Below are positions 19,347-28,031 of a DNA stretch of 64,000 nt, piece by piece. The DNA is from Chitinophagaceae bacterium (GTDB lineage Bacteria; Bacteroidota; Bacteroidia; Chitinophagales; Chitinophagaceae): NCBI GenBank assembly GCA_023957575.1, contig JAMLGU010000007.1, positions 62,001 through 126,000 on the forward strand. The letters run 5' to 3'. The position numbers and the translations under genes were made by a program. Every line of letters starts with the position of its first letter. Within the stretch, counting starts at the first letter, position 1. The notes under the pieces are model-generated. The model was given only the letters and a program-made list of their open reading frames with translations, had not been told where the DNA came from and ran no database searches.

Positions 19347-22172
19347 ATGGCAACAAAAGCGAAAGCAAAAAAGTATGTGTATTCATTTGGCGGCGGTAAA
19401 GCCGATGGAAATGAATCGATGAAAAATCTGTTGGGGGGTAAAGGTGCAAACCTGGCTGAGATGGCCGGTTCGCCCGATTTGAAATTACCCGTTCCTCCCG
19501 GATTTACAATTACAACCGAAGTTTGTACCTATTATTATGCACATAAAAGAAAATATCCTGCAGAGTTACAAGGGCAGATTGAAAAAGCATTGGCTCAGGT
19601 TGAAAGAATCATGGGTAAAAAATTTGGCGATGTTAAAAACCCATTATTGATGTCCGTGCGTTCCGGTGCACGCAAATCAATGCCCGGAATGATGGATACT
19701 GTATTGAATATCGGTTTGACCGAAAAAACAATTCCAGGATTAATAGCTTCTACCGGTGATGAAAGATTTGCCTATGATGCATATCGTCGTTTGGTGATGA
19801 TGTATGCTGATGTGGTAATGGAGAAAGCCGGCGGCCTTGAACCTGCAGAAGGAAAAGGCATCCGCAAAATAATGGATGAGGTATTGGAAGAAGTGAAAAA
19901 GAAGAACGGATATAAAATAGATACAGACTTGTCGGTAGATGATCTTAAAAAATTGGTTGCTGAGTTTAAAGGTCTTATTAAGAAGCACCTCAAACAAGAA
20001 TTCCCCGAAGATGCCTGGGGGCAACTGATGGGTGGTATTGGTGCCGTATTTGCCAGTTGGAATGGTAAGCGTGCCATAGAATATCGCCGTATTGAAAGAA
20101 TTCCTGACGAATGGGGTACCGCTGTAAATGCTCAGGCAATGGTTTTTGGAAACATGGGTGAAGAAAGTTGCACCGGTGTTGCTTTTACCAGAAACCCGGG
20201 TACCGGTGAAAACCATTTTTATGGAGAATACCTTGTAAATGCTCAGGGTGAAGACGTGGTGGCAGGTATTCGCACACCATCACCAATCAACGATTATTCC
20301 AAAAACGATCATAGCAAAGATCATATCACACTTCAAAAATTATCGCCAAAAGTTTATAAAGAACTTGATGCCATTCAAAAACGCTTAGAAAAGCACTACC
20401 ATGATATGCAGGACATTGAGTTTACTGTAGAACAAGGCAAACTTTTCATGCTACAATGCCGTGTGGGTAAACGAAACGGAACTGCTGCGGTGAGAATGGC
20501 AACTGACATGTACAAAGAAAAACTGATTGATGCAACAACTGCTATCCAAAGGGTGAATCCTAATCAATTGGTTGAATTGCTTTTACCAATGCTTGACCCC
20601 AAGGCCGAAGCTGCAAGCAAACCCATTGCTAAGGGATTGCCGGCCGGTCCCGGAGGCGCTATGGGTCGTGTTGTATTCACCTCAGAAGATGCGGTGGCAT
20701 GGGCTGCCAAAGGAGAAAAAGTAATTCTGGTACGTGAAGAAACCTCACCCGAAGACGTGGACGGCATGCACAAAGCCGAAGCGATTCTTACCTCCAAAGG
20801 CGGTATGACATCTCACGCTGCATTGGTTGCCCGTGGTTGGGGTAAATGTTGTATTGTGGGTTGTAGCGATATCGAAATCAGTGGCAAGAAAGTGGTTTGC
20901 AAAGATGGGCATGTTATCAAAGAAGGAGATTGGATTACTCTTAACGGTACCAAAGGATTGGTGTATGAAGGCCAATTAGAACTGTCTGCTCCTGATTTAG
21001 CAAAAAATAAAGCTTATACCGAACTGATGAAGCTGGTTGACAAGTATAAAACAGTTGGTGTAAGAGCAAATGCCGACACTCCTAAAGATGCTGCACAAGC
21101 CATTGCTTTTGGCGCAGAAGGTATTGGCCTGTTCCGTACCGAGCACATGTTCTATGGCGAAGGAAGCGATCGTCCATTGTTCCTGCTTCGCAAAATGATT
21201 ATGAGCTCAACCGAAGAAGAAAGAAGAAATGCACTTGATGAGCTGTTTGAGTTTGTAAAGAAAGATATGAAAGCCACAATGGCTGTAATGAAAGGAAAAC
21301 CTGTTACCATCAGGCTGCTCGACCCACCGCTGCACGAATTTGTTCCACACGATGCACATAAATTAGAAGAATTAGGTAAAGCCCTTAAAGTAAGTCAGGA
21401 AGTATTGAAAAAACGAATTGACGGGCTTCATGAAAATAACCCGATGTTAGGTCATCGTGGCGTGCGTTTGGGTGTAACCTATCCCGAAATTACAGAAATG
21501 CAGATGAGGGCTATTCTGGAAGCTGCCGGTGAATTGAATAAACAAAAAATTAAAGCGCTTCCCGAAATCATGGTTCCTGTAACCAGTGCAGTAGAAGAAT
21601 TAAACCATCAGAAAGTGATTTTTGACAGAGTTTATAAGGAAGTATGCGCCAAACTGAAAGTGAAGAACATTCCCCATTTGTACGGTACCATGATTGAAAT
21701 TCCAAGAGCTGCCTTGATGGCTAATAAAATGGCCGAAACAGCCGAGTTCTTCAGCTTTGGCACCAACGACCTTACCCAGATGGGCTTTGGCTTCAGCCGC
21801 GATGATATAGGCGGATTTTTACCAGATTATATTGATCAGAAAATTTTGGCAGACGATCCATTCCAAACAATCGATCAGGAAGGTATCGGTCAATTGATTC
21901 AATATGGAGTAGAAAGAGGTCGCCAAACCAAACCAAACCTGAAAATAGGTATTTGTGGTGAGCATGGCGGCGATCCCGAAAGTGTGAAATTCTGCGCCAG
22001 AATCGGTATGAACTATGTAAGTTGTTCGCCATTCCGTGTGCCTATTGCCAGACTGGCAGCTGCACATGCGGCAGTGGAAGCAATGGCAGCTTCAAAACCT
22101 GTAGCTAAAAAAGTAGCTCCAAAAAAGGCGGCTCCAAAAAAAGCAGCTAAGAAAGTAGCTAAGAAGAAATAA
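19347..22172 (+). CDS. ppdK: Pyruvate phosphate dikinase with Lys/Ala-rich C-terminal tail
   Basis: Interconverts pyruvate, ATP and phosphate with phosphoenolpyruvate, AMP and pyrophosphate. 941 residues, longer than the usual 870-910. The N-terminal ATP-grasp domain starts NLLGGKGANLAEMA, the phosphohistidine loop is SKGGMTSHAALVARGWG, and the PEP-binding barrel has IGLFRTEHMF and the active-site Cys in GICGEHGGDPESVKFC-type order. Residues 917-941 form a tail of almost only Lys, Ala, Pro and Val (KKVAPKKAAPKKAAKK), like histone H1 or HU-tail sequences; this lies after the normal end of the enzyme. The N-terminus MATKAKAKK is also basic. A terminator follows at 22196. Confidence 0.95.
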   Translation: MATKAKAKKYVYSFGGGKADGNESMKNLLGGKGANLAEMAGSPDLKLPVPPGFTITTEVCTYYYAHKRKYPAELQGQIEKALAQVERIMGKKFGDVKNPLLMSVRSGARKSMPGMMDTVLNIGLTEKTIPGLIASTGDERFAYDAYRRLVMMYADVVMEKAGGLEPAEGKGIRKIMDEVLEEVKKKNGYKIDTDLSVDDLKKLVAEFKGLIKKHLKQEFPEDAWGQLMGGIGAVFASWNGKRAIEYRRIERIPDEWGTAVNAQAMVFGNMGEESCTGVAFTRNPGTGENHFYGEYLVNAQGEDVVAGIRTPSPINDYSKNDHSKDHITLQKLSPKVYKELDAIQKRLEKHYHDMQDIEFTVEQGKLFMLQCRVGKRNGTAAVRMATDMYKEKLIDATTAIQRVNPNQLVELLLPMLDPKAEAASKPIAKGLPAGPGGAMGRVVFTSEDAVAWAAKGEKVILVREETSPEDVDGMHKAEAILTSKGGMTSHAALVARGWGKCCIVGCSDIEISGKKVVCKDGHVIKEGDWITLNGTKGLVYEGQLELSAPDLAKNKAYTELMKLVDKYKTVGVRANADTPKDAAQAIAFGAEGIGLFRTEHMFYGEGSDRPLFLLRKMIMSSTEEERRNALDELFEFVKKDMKATMAVMKGKPVTIRLLDPPLHEFVPHDAHKLEELGKALKVSQEVLKKRIDGLHENNPMLGHRGVRLGVTYPEITEMQMRAILEAAGELNKQKIKALPEIMVPVTSAVEELNHQKVIFDRVYKEVCAKLKVKNIPHLYGTMIEIPRAALMANKMAETAEFFSFGTNDLTQMGFGFSRDDIGGFLPDYIDQKILADDPFQTIDQEGIGQLIQYGVERGRQTKPNLKIGICGEHGGDPESVKFCARIGMNYVSCSPFRVPIARLAAAHAAVEAMAASKPVAKKVAPKKAAPKKAAKKVAKKK

Positions 22173-22182
22173 AAATTCCATT

Positions 22183-22303
22183 GAAACCTAATAATAAGCT
22201 GTTCCGTTTGGAACAGCTTTTTTGTATTAAAACAGATTGATGCCCAAAATGAAACCTTTGAAATTGATTTTATAATTAAAGGTATCAATCCACTGTTTTT
22301 TCT
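22183..22303. repeat. 121-bp direct repeat, copy 1
   Basis: Runs from GAAACCTAATAA just after the ppdK stop to TTTTTTCT. It matches 23088-23208 base for base over 121 positions with two mismatches and no gap. Each copy contains an intrinsic terminator. The repeat brackets the insertion-sequence remnant. Confidence 0.95.
22196..22223 (+). terminator. ppdK: Intrinsic terminator after ppdK
   Basis: Perfect 10-bp stem AAGCTGTTCC / GGAACAGCTT with loop GTTT, followed by a run of T. The A-run on the other side of the stem is short, so it works best in the ppdK direction. Confidence 0.9.
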
Positions 22304-23087
22304 CTTGTTTTCAGATTTGGGTCACCCGGTAAAATTTTGGGAAACGATCCGGATTAACTAGGTTTGCAGGTCTTCCATCTTTACTAAAGCCTGTCTTGCG
22401 CAAATCATCTTCATCACTGGCTTCAAAATATAGAGTAGTCATGTCATAAAAAACGATACTCAGGTCATTGTTCAAAATCTTTTTGGTGTGTTGAAAACTG
22501 ATCTGCTCCACCTGATCTTTAAGCTTATTGTTGAGTTTGTCCAGAAAACGGTACACCGTGTCCACATTAAGCATTACACCCTGATAACGGTACAGGTATT
22601 CTATTGTTTTGAGCTTACTGAGCGGAAAGGCCAGCCTGGATATAACTAAATGAAAAGCTCCTCTTATATTTTATTGTATCCAATATGATTGTATATTTTA
22701 CCAAATACCAGCTCCGGGCCGATGGTTCTGATTTGTGCATTGGATACTTCTGAAATAAATTGCTCTAGCGATGCATCTTGTTCTGACATGAACAGGCTTC
22801 TTTGTTTACTAAGCAAATAAATTTGATAATGGGCTTTTGCAACAAGCCTGGCAATATCCGGCTCCTCGCTAGCGCTGCCTACACTCTGAACTAACTTATT
22901 TTTACCATATTGCTTTTGAAGTATCTGAACGCTGATGCTTCCGGATTTGTTCTTTTTCTTACGGATGAACATGCCTAAAATTACCAAAAAAATACGCGCG
23001 GGTCACCCGTTTTTGAGACTATAATTAAAATTATATAATGAAACACTGCTACTTATACATATAAATTATTTATAGTGCGTAAAACAA
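22304..23087 (-). mobile_element. Truncated IS1634-like insertion-sequence remnant
   Basis: DNA between the two 121-bp repeats. It carries a broken transposase on the minus strand. Likely ends are marked by GGGTCACCCG at 22319-22328 and again at 22994-23003, which is nearly its own reverse complement. The internal part and the C-terminal half of the transposase gene are missing, so it is a deletion derivative. Confidence 0.75.
22311..22987 (-). pseudogene. Truncated, frameshifted IS1634-like transposase
   Basis: The N-terminal piece (22664-22987) begins MFIRKKKNKSGSISVQIL and resembles the N-terminus of IS1634-type transposases. After its stop at 22664-22666 another frame continues with HLVISRLAFPLSKLKTIEY and then YRYQGVMLNVDTVYRFLDKL to 22311. 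The segment DLSIVFYDMTTLYFEAS carries the first catalytic Asp. After RKTGFSKDG the sequence departs from the family and stops, so the rest of the catalytic domain is gone. It cannot be active. Confidence 0.8.
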
Positions 23088-23208
23088 GAAACCTAATAAA
23101 AAGCTGTTCCGTTTGGAACAGCTTTTTTGTATTAAAACAGATTGATACCCAAAATGAAACCTTTGAAATTGATTTTATAATTAAAGGTATCAATCCACTG
23201 TTTTTTCT
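23088..23208. repeat. 121-bp direct repeat, copy 2
   Basis: Second copy of 22183-22303 (offset 905 bases, two mismatches). It ends inside the stop codon of the HAD phosphatase gene, so the repeat is exactly the intergenic spacer between ppdK and that gene, once on each side of the insertion-sequence remnant. Confidence 0.95.
23101..23128. terminator. Duplicated intrinsic terminator
   Basis: Same 10-bp stem AAGCTGTTCC / GGAACAGCTT and T-run as the ppdK terminator, in the second repeat copy. Here five A lie before the stem (one more than in copy 1 by a T-to-A change), so it may also stop transcripts of the convergent HAD gene. Confidence 0.8.
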
Positions 23209-23860
23209 AAAACAAGCTCTGAATATTTTTCAGTGTAATTTCAGTCATCTGGTTTACAATCCAATCCGCTTTTGACAGGTTTTGGTAATGCCCGTTAGGG
23301 TTGCTGTAGCCAATACATTTTAGCCCTGCACTTTTGGCAGAGGTTACGCCAAATTCCGAATCTTCCATGGCTACGCAATTCTCGGGTAATAAACCTAATC
23401 TGTTCACTATTTTCTGATAGATGTATGGAGCCGGTTTACTGCTAATTACTTCATTGCCCGAAATCCATTTCGAAAAATAGTCTGCAATATTCAATTTGTC
23501 AATAAAAGTTTCAATCACATTTGGAGGAGATGATGAAGCCAACCCAATAATTATATCATTAAATTTGAGTTCTTCCAATAAGTCTGTTACACCCTCAATA
23601 GTTGAATAATTTCCATTCATCATGCAATCAATAGTACTTTCTACCTGCTCCGATATATATTTTTCGGGGGTATTTTCCATATTGAATTCGCTAATAACCA
23701 CCTGCCACAGGTTTTCATTGGTATCACCAATAAATCTGTTCAGATAGTTTTCTTCAATATATATTCCGTGTTTGTTCAAAACCTGCTCCACAGCGTTAAA
23801 ATGGATAGGTTTACTGTCAATCAACACGCCATCCATATCAAAAATTACAGCTTTCAGCAT
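23207..23860 (-). CDS. HAD-superfamily phosphatase, beta-phosphoglucomutase-like
   Basis: Cytoplasmic sugar-phosphate phosphatase or phosphomutase of 217 residues. Motif I is FDMDGVLIDSKPIH with the nucleophile Asp. The cap domain follows, motif II is GLASSSP, motif III Lys is in SSKPAPYIYQK and motif IV is AMEDSEFGVTSAKSAG. This order fits the YcjU/PgmB or hexitol-phosphatase subgroup, so the substrate is a small phosphorylated sugar; which one is not visible. Its stop codon lies at the edge of the second 121-bp repeat. Confidence 0.88.
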   Translation of the reverse strand: MLKAVIFDMDGVLIDSKPIHFNAVEQVLNKHGIYIEENYLNRFIGDTNENLWQVVISEFNMENTPEKYISEQVESTIDCMMNGNYSTIEGVTDLLEELKFNDIIIGLASSSPPNVIETFIDKLNIADYFSKWISGNEVISSKPAPYIYQKIVNRLGLLPENCVAMEDSEFGVTSAKSAGLKCIGYSNPNGHYQNLSKADWIVNQMTEITLKNIQSLF

Positions 23861-23933
23861 TATTTTTTAATAATTTAAACCTTATGCAAACATAGTATTT
23901 CTGTTTGCATTACAGAAACTAACAAATTAAAAA

Positions 23934-24551
23934 TCACATCTGGTTTTCGAGAGTGAAAACATAACTCAAACACAGTTTTGAAAACTGTTTGATAAAAATA
24001 TCAAGATCATATTCATTTTTTGTAAAGAAACCTCTGAAACAACAATTGTCCACAATTTCGCGCAACTGGATATGCTGCCTGAAGTCAACTTCACCTTTGG
24101 AGTACCATTTGAAAACCGTTTCCTTTGCCGACCATATTTGAGTATATTCTTCAAGATGTACAGGATTTAATACTTCCATTTCAGCCTCGCTGATAAATTT
24201 TTGACGGATGCGTTTTACTTTTTCATCAGGTATTTCAATATCAATACCTACTCTGTAATTTTTACTGACAATTGCAGCAGCAAAATCGCCGCAATGCGAA
24301 ATAGAAAAATGATATTCCTCATCGGGCAAATAAGGCTTTCGGGTATCTGCAATTTGTACTAAGTGCGAAGGAAAATCAGGAAATAAATATTTTAACAAAA
24401 AACGGCCTGCCAGATGCTGGAGTCTTTTGTGAGGGTGTGTAACGTGGCGGTGAAGCGGTACCTTCTCTCTAAAAAAAGCTTCATCCTCTTCAATCAGCCA
24501 AATACCTAACTTTGTTGTCGGATTAATATTTTTTTCAAAAAAAACAGACAT
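23934..24551 (-). CDS. 4'-phosphopantetheinyl transferase superfamily protein
   Basis: Transfers phosphopantetheine from coenzyme A to carrier proteins. 205 residues, Sfp/AcpT-like size. The two signature motifs are present: GIDIEIPDEKV (Mg-binding Asp and Glu) and IWSAKETVFKWYSKGEVDF (catalytic Glu and Lys). YHFSISHCGDFAAAIVS upstream is the CoA-site segment. It faces the GH29 gene head to head across a 121-base AT-rich gap. The carrier protein it serves is not in the window. Confidence 0.88.
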   Translation of the reverse strand: MSVFFEKNINPTTKLGIWLIEEDEAFFREKVPLHRHVTHPHKRLQHLAGRFLLKYLFPDFPSHLVQIADTRKPYLPDEEYHFSISHCGDFAAAIVSKNYRVGIDIEIPDEKVKRIRQKFISEAEMEVLNPVHLEEYTQIWSAKETVFKWYSKGEVDFRQHIQLREIVDNCCFRGFFTKNEYDLDIFIKQFSKLCLSYVFTLENQM

Positions 24552-24672
24552 TCCTAAGGGATATGGTTAATGAGTGCAAGATAATAAGTTTAGGGATGTA
24601 GTGTATTTTTTTTGACGTTTGTGGTAAATTTCTTTTTCAAAATATTTTTATGTCATCTTTAAACTGTTTTTA

Positions 24673-26007
24673 ATGAAACCAATTAGCATTTTTTTATTAG
24701 GTTGTATTGTTGCATTGTCTGCGCTGGCGCAGGATAATTACACGCCAACTCCGGAAGTATTGCAGTCCCGAAAGGATTTTCAGGATATGAAATACGGCAT
24801 GTTTATTCACTGGGGGGCTTCCAGTGTTTTGGGCGATGGTGAATGGGTGATGAATACCAGAAAAATAAGGGTAAATGAATACAAAAGACTGATTGATTTT
24901 TTTAACCCTCAAAAATTTGATGCTAAAAAATGGGTGGCTCTTGCAAAGGCTTCGGGCATGAAGTATATCACTTTTGTATCGCGCCACCACGATAGTTTTA
25001 GTAATTGGGACACAAAACAGTCTGACTGGAAAATTACAAAAACACCATATAGCAAAGATGTGGTGAAGATGCTGGCAGATGAGTGTCATGCACAAGGCAT
25101 AAAACTGTTTTTGTATTATTCTACTTTAGATTGGTTTAGAAACGACTACCCACACGAAACAGGTCGTACCGGCCAGTTTTCGGGAAGGCCGGGTAAAGGA
25201 GATTATGCAAGTTATTTAAAGTTTATGAAGGCGCAACTGACCGAACTGCTTACCAACTATGGTGAAATATCCGGAATTTGGTTCGATGGCCACTGGGATC
25301 AAACCAACCCTGAAGGGCAGGGCGACAGAACTTCGAGAATTGATTGGAAATATGATGAAATTTACAGCCTCATTCATAAGTTACAGCCTCAGTGTATGAT
25401 TGGCAATAACCATCATTTGAGTCCTATACCAGGAGAGGATTTTCAGATGTTTGAAAGAGACTTGCCCGGAGAAAACAAAGCAGGATATAGTTTTCAAAAA
25501 CCATCGGATGTATTACCTCTTGAAACCTGCGAAACGCTCAATGGATCATGGGGATTCAATATTACTGACAGAAATTATAAAACGCCAAAACAAGTGGTCC
25601 ATTATCTCATCAATGCCGCAGGCAGAAATGCCAATTTACTACTGAATATCGGCCCCATGCCCGATGGAAATATTCAGAGCGAATTTGTGGATACTCTTTT
25701 GACTGCGGGAAAATGGTTAGAAAAATTTGGGAATACTATTTATGGAACAAGAGCCGGCTTGATTCCGATACAGCCTTGGGGAGTAGCCACCACTAAAGAA
25801 AATACAGTATATCTTCATGTGCTTAACAAGCCCGAAAGTAACTTTATTGTGTTTGACAACCCTTCTTTCAAAATAAAAAGCGCCAAAGATTTAGTATCAG
25901 GGAATACCATCAAGTTTAAGCAAACCCGTTACATACTTTCAATTCCTGTGATGGAACTGCAACAGCATGATTATGATGGATATATCATTGAATTACAGCT
26001 AAAATAA
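24673..26007 (+). CDS. Alpha-L-fucosidase, GH29
   Basis: Exported retaining fucosidase of 444 residues with signal peptide ending ALSALAQ (about residue 20). The barrel begins KYGMFIHWGASSVLGDGEW, followed by the RHHDSF substrate-binding motif (residues 104-109). The nucleophile Asp is in GIWFDGHWD (Asp 205). LLLNIGPMPDG and GTRAGL near the C-terminal side are typical of the family. It is a single transcript ended by a very strong bidirectional terminator shared with the NagB fusion gene. It would release fucose from glycoprotein or plant glycans. Confidence 0.92.
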   Translation: MKPISIFLLGCIVALSALAQDNYTPTPEVLQSRKDFQDMKYGMFIHWGASSVLGDGEWVMNTRKIRVNEYKRLIDFFNPQKFDAKKWVALAKASGMKYITFVSRHHDSFSNWDTKQSDWKITKTPYSKDVVKMLADECHAQGIKLFLYYSTLDWFRNDYPHETGRTGQFSGRPGKGDYASYLKFMKAQLTELLTNYGEISGIWFDGHWDQTNPEGQGDRTSRIDWKYDEIYSLIHKLQPQCMIGNNHHLSPIPGEDFQMFERDLPGENKAGYSFQKPSDVLPLETCETLNGSWGFNITDRNYKTPKQVVHYLINAAGRNANLLLNIGPMPDGNIQSEFVDTLLTAGKWLEKFGNTIYGTRAGLIPIQPWGVATTKENTVYLHVLNKPESNFIVFDNPSFKIKSAKDLVSGNTIKFKQTRYILSIPVMELQQHDYDGYIIELQLK

Positions 26008-26014
26008 TATTTAA

Positions 26015-26057
26015 AAAGAAAGGGTTGAAGCGAGAAACTTCAACCCTTTCTTTTTTT
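26015..26057. terminator. Bidirectional terminator between GH29 and nagB fusion gene
   Basis: A perfect 16-bp stem, AAAGAAAGGGTTGAAG pairing with CTTCAACCCTTTCTTT, with a 7-base loop, has a T-run on the right and an A-run on the left. It serves both convergent genes. Confidence 0.95.
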
Positions 26058-26066
26058 AAAAACAGA

Positions 26067-27998
26067 TTAATAATGCCATCTTACAAAAGCTTCCATTGCA
26101 GCATAGTGCGTGAAACCGAGATCGGCAAAAATGTTGGCAGTATTAGCATTTCTTTCTTCAGCTCTTTGCCAGAATTCTCTCGAATCGGTACCCTGAAACG
26201 GCACACTGTCTTTTTGCGACTGGTGGATAAAGATTCCAAAACGCTTTTTAATTACCTGTGCCGGGCTCATCGGGATGGCCATTTCAATATCTTCGATATT
26301 CCATTCCTGCCATGCTCCTTTGTATAGCCACATCCAGCAGTCTTTAATCCATTCGTCGCCGGCTGCTTTTATCTCTTGCAATGCTTTTAAAACTACATTG
26401 AAACAAACTAAGTGCGTACCATGTGGATCGGCAAAATCGCCGGCGCAAAATACCTGATGAGGCTTTATCTCGCGCAAAAGATCAACTGTTATTTTAACGT
26501 CCTTGGCACTCATCGGATTCTTTTCGATAGTTCCCGTTTCGTAGAAAGGCAAATTTTGAAAATGTATATTTTTCTCGTCAATACCTACATAAAGGCAGGT
26601 AGCTTTTGCCTCACCTCTTCTAATCAACCCTTTTATTTCCCTGATAGTAGGCGTATCCACCTGATTAGGCTTTTTATTGGCAATATATTTTCTTGCCTGA
26701 GCCAATAATTTTTCAGGTTTGTCAGAATCTATTTTTGCAATTTCATTGAACCCTACCGCAAAGTCCATAAACCGGGTAACAAACTCATCGGTAACGGCAA
26801 TGTTGCCGGATGTTTGATACCCCACATGTACCTCATGACCCTGGTCATGCAGTCTTTGAAAAGTGCCGCCCATACTGATAATGTCATCATCAGGGTGTGG
26901 AGAAAATATTATTGACCTCTTTGGAAACGGAGTAGATCTCTCAGGATGCGTGGGCAGGTCGGCGTTTGGCTTACCTCCCGGCCAACCAGTGATAATATCC
27001 CTAATCAAATAATAAACCTGCAAGTTCACTTCGGAAGCATCTCCTTTTTCAACTAACAGTTCCCCCAAGCCATTATTGAAATAATCTTCATTGGTAAGAC
27101 TTAGGATTGTCTTTTTCAATTTCAAAGCCGTATGAATTACCGCCTTTTTTATCAGTTTGGGTGTCCAATCTACTTCGCCTGTAAGCCAGGGAGATTTTAT
27201 TCGGGTAAGTTCTGATGCCGCAGTATCGTCAATTACGAATTTTACGTTATCGTGACTTTGAAGAAATGAAGCCGGAACCATTTCTGTTTCTTCATCTTCT
27301 ACAGATTTTTTTACAGCATTTGCTTTGGAACCGCCCCATGCCATCAAAATAATTTGTTTAGATTTTAATATGGTGCTGATGCCCATTGTGATGGCCATTC
27401 TGGGTACTTGCGATACATTGGCAAACTCATAAGAATTGGCGTATCGGGTGGATGGCGTCAAATTGATTAAGCGGGTTTTTGTATAAATTCCGGATCCCGG
27501 CTCATTGAAGCCAATGTGTCCGTTGTTACCAATTCCCAAAATTTGTAGATCAATACCTCCTGCTTTCTCAATCGCTTTTTCGTATTCGGCAGCATGTGCT
27601 TTTACATTATCTTTTTCTATTTCTCCATTTGGGATGTGCACATTTTTAGGGTTAATATCCACATGTGAGAAAAGGTTGTTGTACATAAAGGTATTATAGC
27701 TTTGCGGCGCGTCTTTCTTAATCGGATAGTATTCATCCAGATTGAAAGTAACTACGTTTTTAAAACTGAGTTTCTCCTCCTTATGCATCCTTATCAATTC
27801 GGCATACACCAGTTTGGGGCTGGAACCCGTAGCCAAACCCAAAACGCATTTTTGTTTGGCTTTTTGCTTTTGCCTGATTAAATCGGCGATGGTTTTTGCG
27901 ATTGCAAGGGAACCTGCCTTCATGTCAGCATAGATTTCAACATCTATTTTTTCAAGACTGTCTAATTGGCTGCTTTTAGATTGATTTTTTTTGGCCAT
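26067..27998 (-). CDS. nagB: Glucosamine-6-phosphate deaminase fused to a PIG-L deacetylase-like domain
   Basis: A 643-residue two-domain protein. Residues about 20-290 are NagB, which turns glucosamine-6-phosphate into fructose-6-phosphate and ammonia: FNLDEYYPIKK, then GIGNNGHIGFNEPGSG, and the later TMGISTIL. Residues about 355-643 are a PIG-L/LmbE-type zinc deacetylase domain with SPHPDDDIISMGGTF (HPDDD 368-372) and GDFADPHGTHLVCF as the second metal-site segment. The fused form may deacetylate and deaminate N-acetylglucosamine-6-phosphate or related substrates in one chain, but this is inference. The same architecture is known in other Bacteroidetes. The GH20 gene lies just upstream on the same strand (33 bases), probably in one transcript. 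Confidence 0.9.
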   Translation of the reverse strand: MAKKNQSKSSQLDSLEKIDVEIYADMKAGSLAIAKTIADLIRQKQKAKQKCVLGLATGSSPKLVYAELIRMHKEEKLSFKNVVTFNLDEYYPIKKDAPQSYNTFMYNNLFSHVDINPKNVHIPNGEIEKDNVKAHAAEYEKAIEKAGGIDLQILGIGNNGHIGFNEPGSGIYTKTRLINLTPSTRYANSYEFANVSQVPRMAITMGISTILKSKQIILMAWGGSKANAVKKSVEDEETEMVPASFLQSHDNVKFVIDDTAASELTRIKSPWLTGEVDWTPKLIKKAVIHTALKLKKTILSLTNEDYFNNGLGELLVEKGDASEVNLQVYYLIRDIITGWPGGKPNADLPTHPERSTPFPKRSIIFSPHPDDDIISMGGTFQRLHDQGHEVHVGYQTSGNIAVTDEFVTRFMDFAVGFNEIAKIDSDKPEKLLAQARKYIANKKPNQVDTPTIREIKGLIRRGEAKATCLYVGIDEKNIHFQNLPFYETGTIEKNPMSAKDVKITVDLLREIKPHQVFCAGDFADPHGTHLVCFNVVLKALQEIKAAGDEWIKDCWMWLYKGAWQEWNIEDIEMAIPMSPAQVIKKRFGIFIHQSQKDSVPFQGTDSREFWQRAEERNANTANIFADLGFTHYAAMEAFVRWHY

Positions 27999-28031
27999 TG
28001 TTATTCTATTTAAAGTTAGTTCGAGATAAAG

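Noticed and set aside
23075..23275. 66-codon open frame across the second 121-bp repeat
   Set aside because: Runs antisense over the terminator and the HAD gene end; a by-product of the repeat.
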